Origin: Nitrososphaerales archaeon TH1920
Lineage (GTDB): Archaea > Thermoproteota > Nitrososphaeria > Nitrososphaerales > Nitrososphaeraceae
Length of the DNA stretch: 5,966 bases
Assembly (NCBI GenBank): GCA_014523495.1
Contig: JAATVM010000165.1
Span: forward strand, 1 to 5,966
Direction of reading: 5' to 3'
In this document: piece after piece, positions 5,521 through 5,966 of the stretch
Layout of the letters: each line of letters begins with the position of its first letter
Position numbering within the stretch: position 1 is the stretch's first letter
Translations under genes and position numbers: made by a program
Notes under the pieces: generated by a model
Databases searched by the model: none
What the model was told of the DNA's origin: nothing
Seen by the model: only the letters and a program-made list of their open reading frames with translations

Positions 5521-5903
5521 CACCGACTCAACCCTCGCTTCTCGGACGACTTTAGTAATCTACTGGTTCCATCTTCCGTATGTTTATCAGGAGATAAAAG
5601 GCGTAAGATAGTGGACCCGACGGGGTATATGTCGAAGTTGACAGAAGAATATTGGAAGGACTAAACAACTTTGCTGTATTGGTAGTGCTGATACCAAGGC
5701 CTTAAAACCCATTTGTGAAGATTGTGGACTTGGATACTATTCTGTATAGGTTGCAAATGGTATCCAAGGTAGCTAGAGCAGGGCTTTTATAATTGCATTA
5801 AAGTCCTATAGTTGGAAATGATTGGATCTTCCAAGGACAAGATATCTCTTTACTAATAGAGTATGATGAAGAAATGGTTATGAAATATGCACATTATTTC
5901 TAG
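5518..5903 (+). pseudogene. Possible decayed gene with zinc-ribbon-like fragment
   Basis: No intact gene is found from 5485 to the window end (482 bp), but three coding-like stretches succeed each other on the + strand. Frame 1 (5518-5664) ends with KIVDPTGYMSKLTEEYWKD and a stop. Frame 2 (open from 5642, stop at 5747-5749) contains Q-L-C-C-I-G-S-A-D-T-K, then K-P-I-C-E-D-C-G-L-G-Y-Y, a Cys pair followed by C-x2-C, like a degraded zinc ribbon. Frame 3 (5802-5903) reads DWIFQGQDISLLIEYDEEMV and on to a stop. Compositions look protein-like and the pieces are collinear, consistent with an old gene broken by indels and stops. No family is recognised. Chance open frames are the main alternative. 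Confidence 0.25.
5780..5807. repeat. Hairpin-forming inverted repeat
   Basis: AGGGCTTT (5780-5787) can pair with AAAGTCCT (5800-5807), forming an 8-bp stem with one G-U pair and a 12-nt loop. It falls between two of the broken coding-like stretches. No T-run follows directly, and no known RNA family is recognised. Confidence 0.25.
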
Positions 5904-5966
5904 TGATTTCCAGAATAAGGGACGCAGAAATTATACTATCAATACGTTCTTAAGAGGATGATACTA

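Noticed and set aside
5611..5625. tRNA-like string GTGGACCCGACGGGG
   Set aside because: It resembles the reverse complement of a tRNA 3' end, but the T-loop GGTTC element, matching acceptor strand and anticodon arm are absent nearby.
5587..5712. 41-aa minus-strand frame opposite the possible pseudogene
   Set aside because: Its composition is less protein-like than the + strand fragments, no promoter or ribosome site is evident, and its length is within chance for this region.
5863..5869. ATGATGA, a match to a C box of C/D guide RNAs
   Set aside because: No CTGA D box or C'/D' pair follows at a suitable distance, so a C/D sRNA is not supported.
1..5966. CRISPR array, insertion sequence or attachment site
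   Set aside because: No regularly spaced repeats, transposase-like frame, terminal inverted repeats with target duplication, or tRNA-end duplication were seen.

Overview
The window is AT-rich and looks archaeal, most likely from a soil ammonia-oxidising archaeon (Nitrososphaerota/Thaumarchaeota, of the Nitrososphaera or Nitrosocosmicus kind). Three things suggest this: a HerA helicase/NurA nuclease pair, TATA-like boxes about 27-34 nt upstream of start codons (as expected for leaderless or short-leader archaeal transcripts), and a small conserved-looking protein of archaeal flavour. The taxonomic call is an inference; no rRNA, tRNA or ammonia-oxidation gene is present to confirm it.

Left part (1-1911). 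A VOC/PhnB-like protein gene runs leftward off the window edge. It is divergent from a rightward pair encoding a DUF1326 protein (with a C-x-C-x3-C-P-C cluster) and a DUF2182 polytopic membrane protein with conserved Cys/His residues and a Met- and acid-rich tail. As far as I know, the two DUF families often sit side by side in bacteria and archaea and are suspected, but not shown, to handle metals. The 154-bp divergent intergenic region carries TATA-like boxes in both directions, a perfect 12-bp palindrome touching one of them, and a second inverted repeat, so it is the likely control region.

Middle part (1978-4889). A leftward two-gene operon, nurA then herA, is separated by 5 nt. herA starts at TTG, with a Shine-Dalgarno-like site inside the end of nurA. 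Both proteins keep the main catalytic motifs of their families, but each has a possible change at a secondary active-site position. No mre11 or rad50 is adjacent. The pair is expected to form a hexameric DNA translocase loaded with a nuclease for DNA-end processing, or possibly for defence.

Right part (4890-5966). A 289-bp AT-rich spacer contains T-tract direct repeats and an inverted repeat. It is followed by a leftward gene for a 101-aa protein of unknown function. The last 482 bp have no intact gene. They do contain three short coding-like stretches in successive frames on the + strand, one with a zinc-ribbon-like Cys pattern, which may be the relic of a decayed gene.

No CRISPR array, insertion sequence, tRNA or rRNA was recognised. 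The best candidates for something under-described are the stand-alone NurA-HerA module with its active-site substitutions and the DUF1326-DUF2182 pair with its metal-ligand-rich residues.
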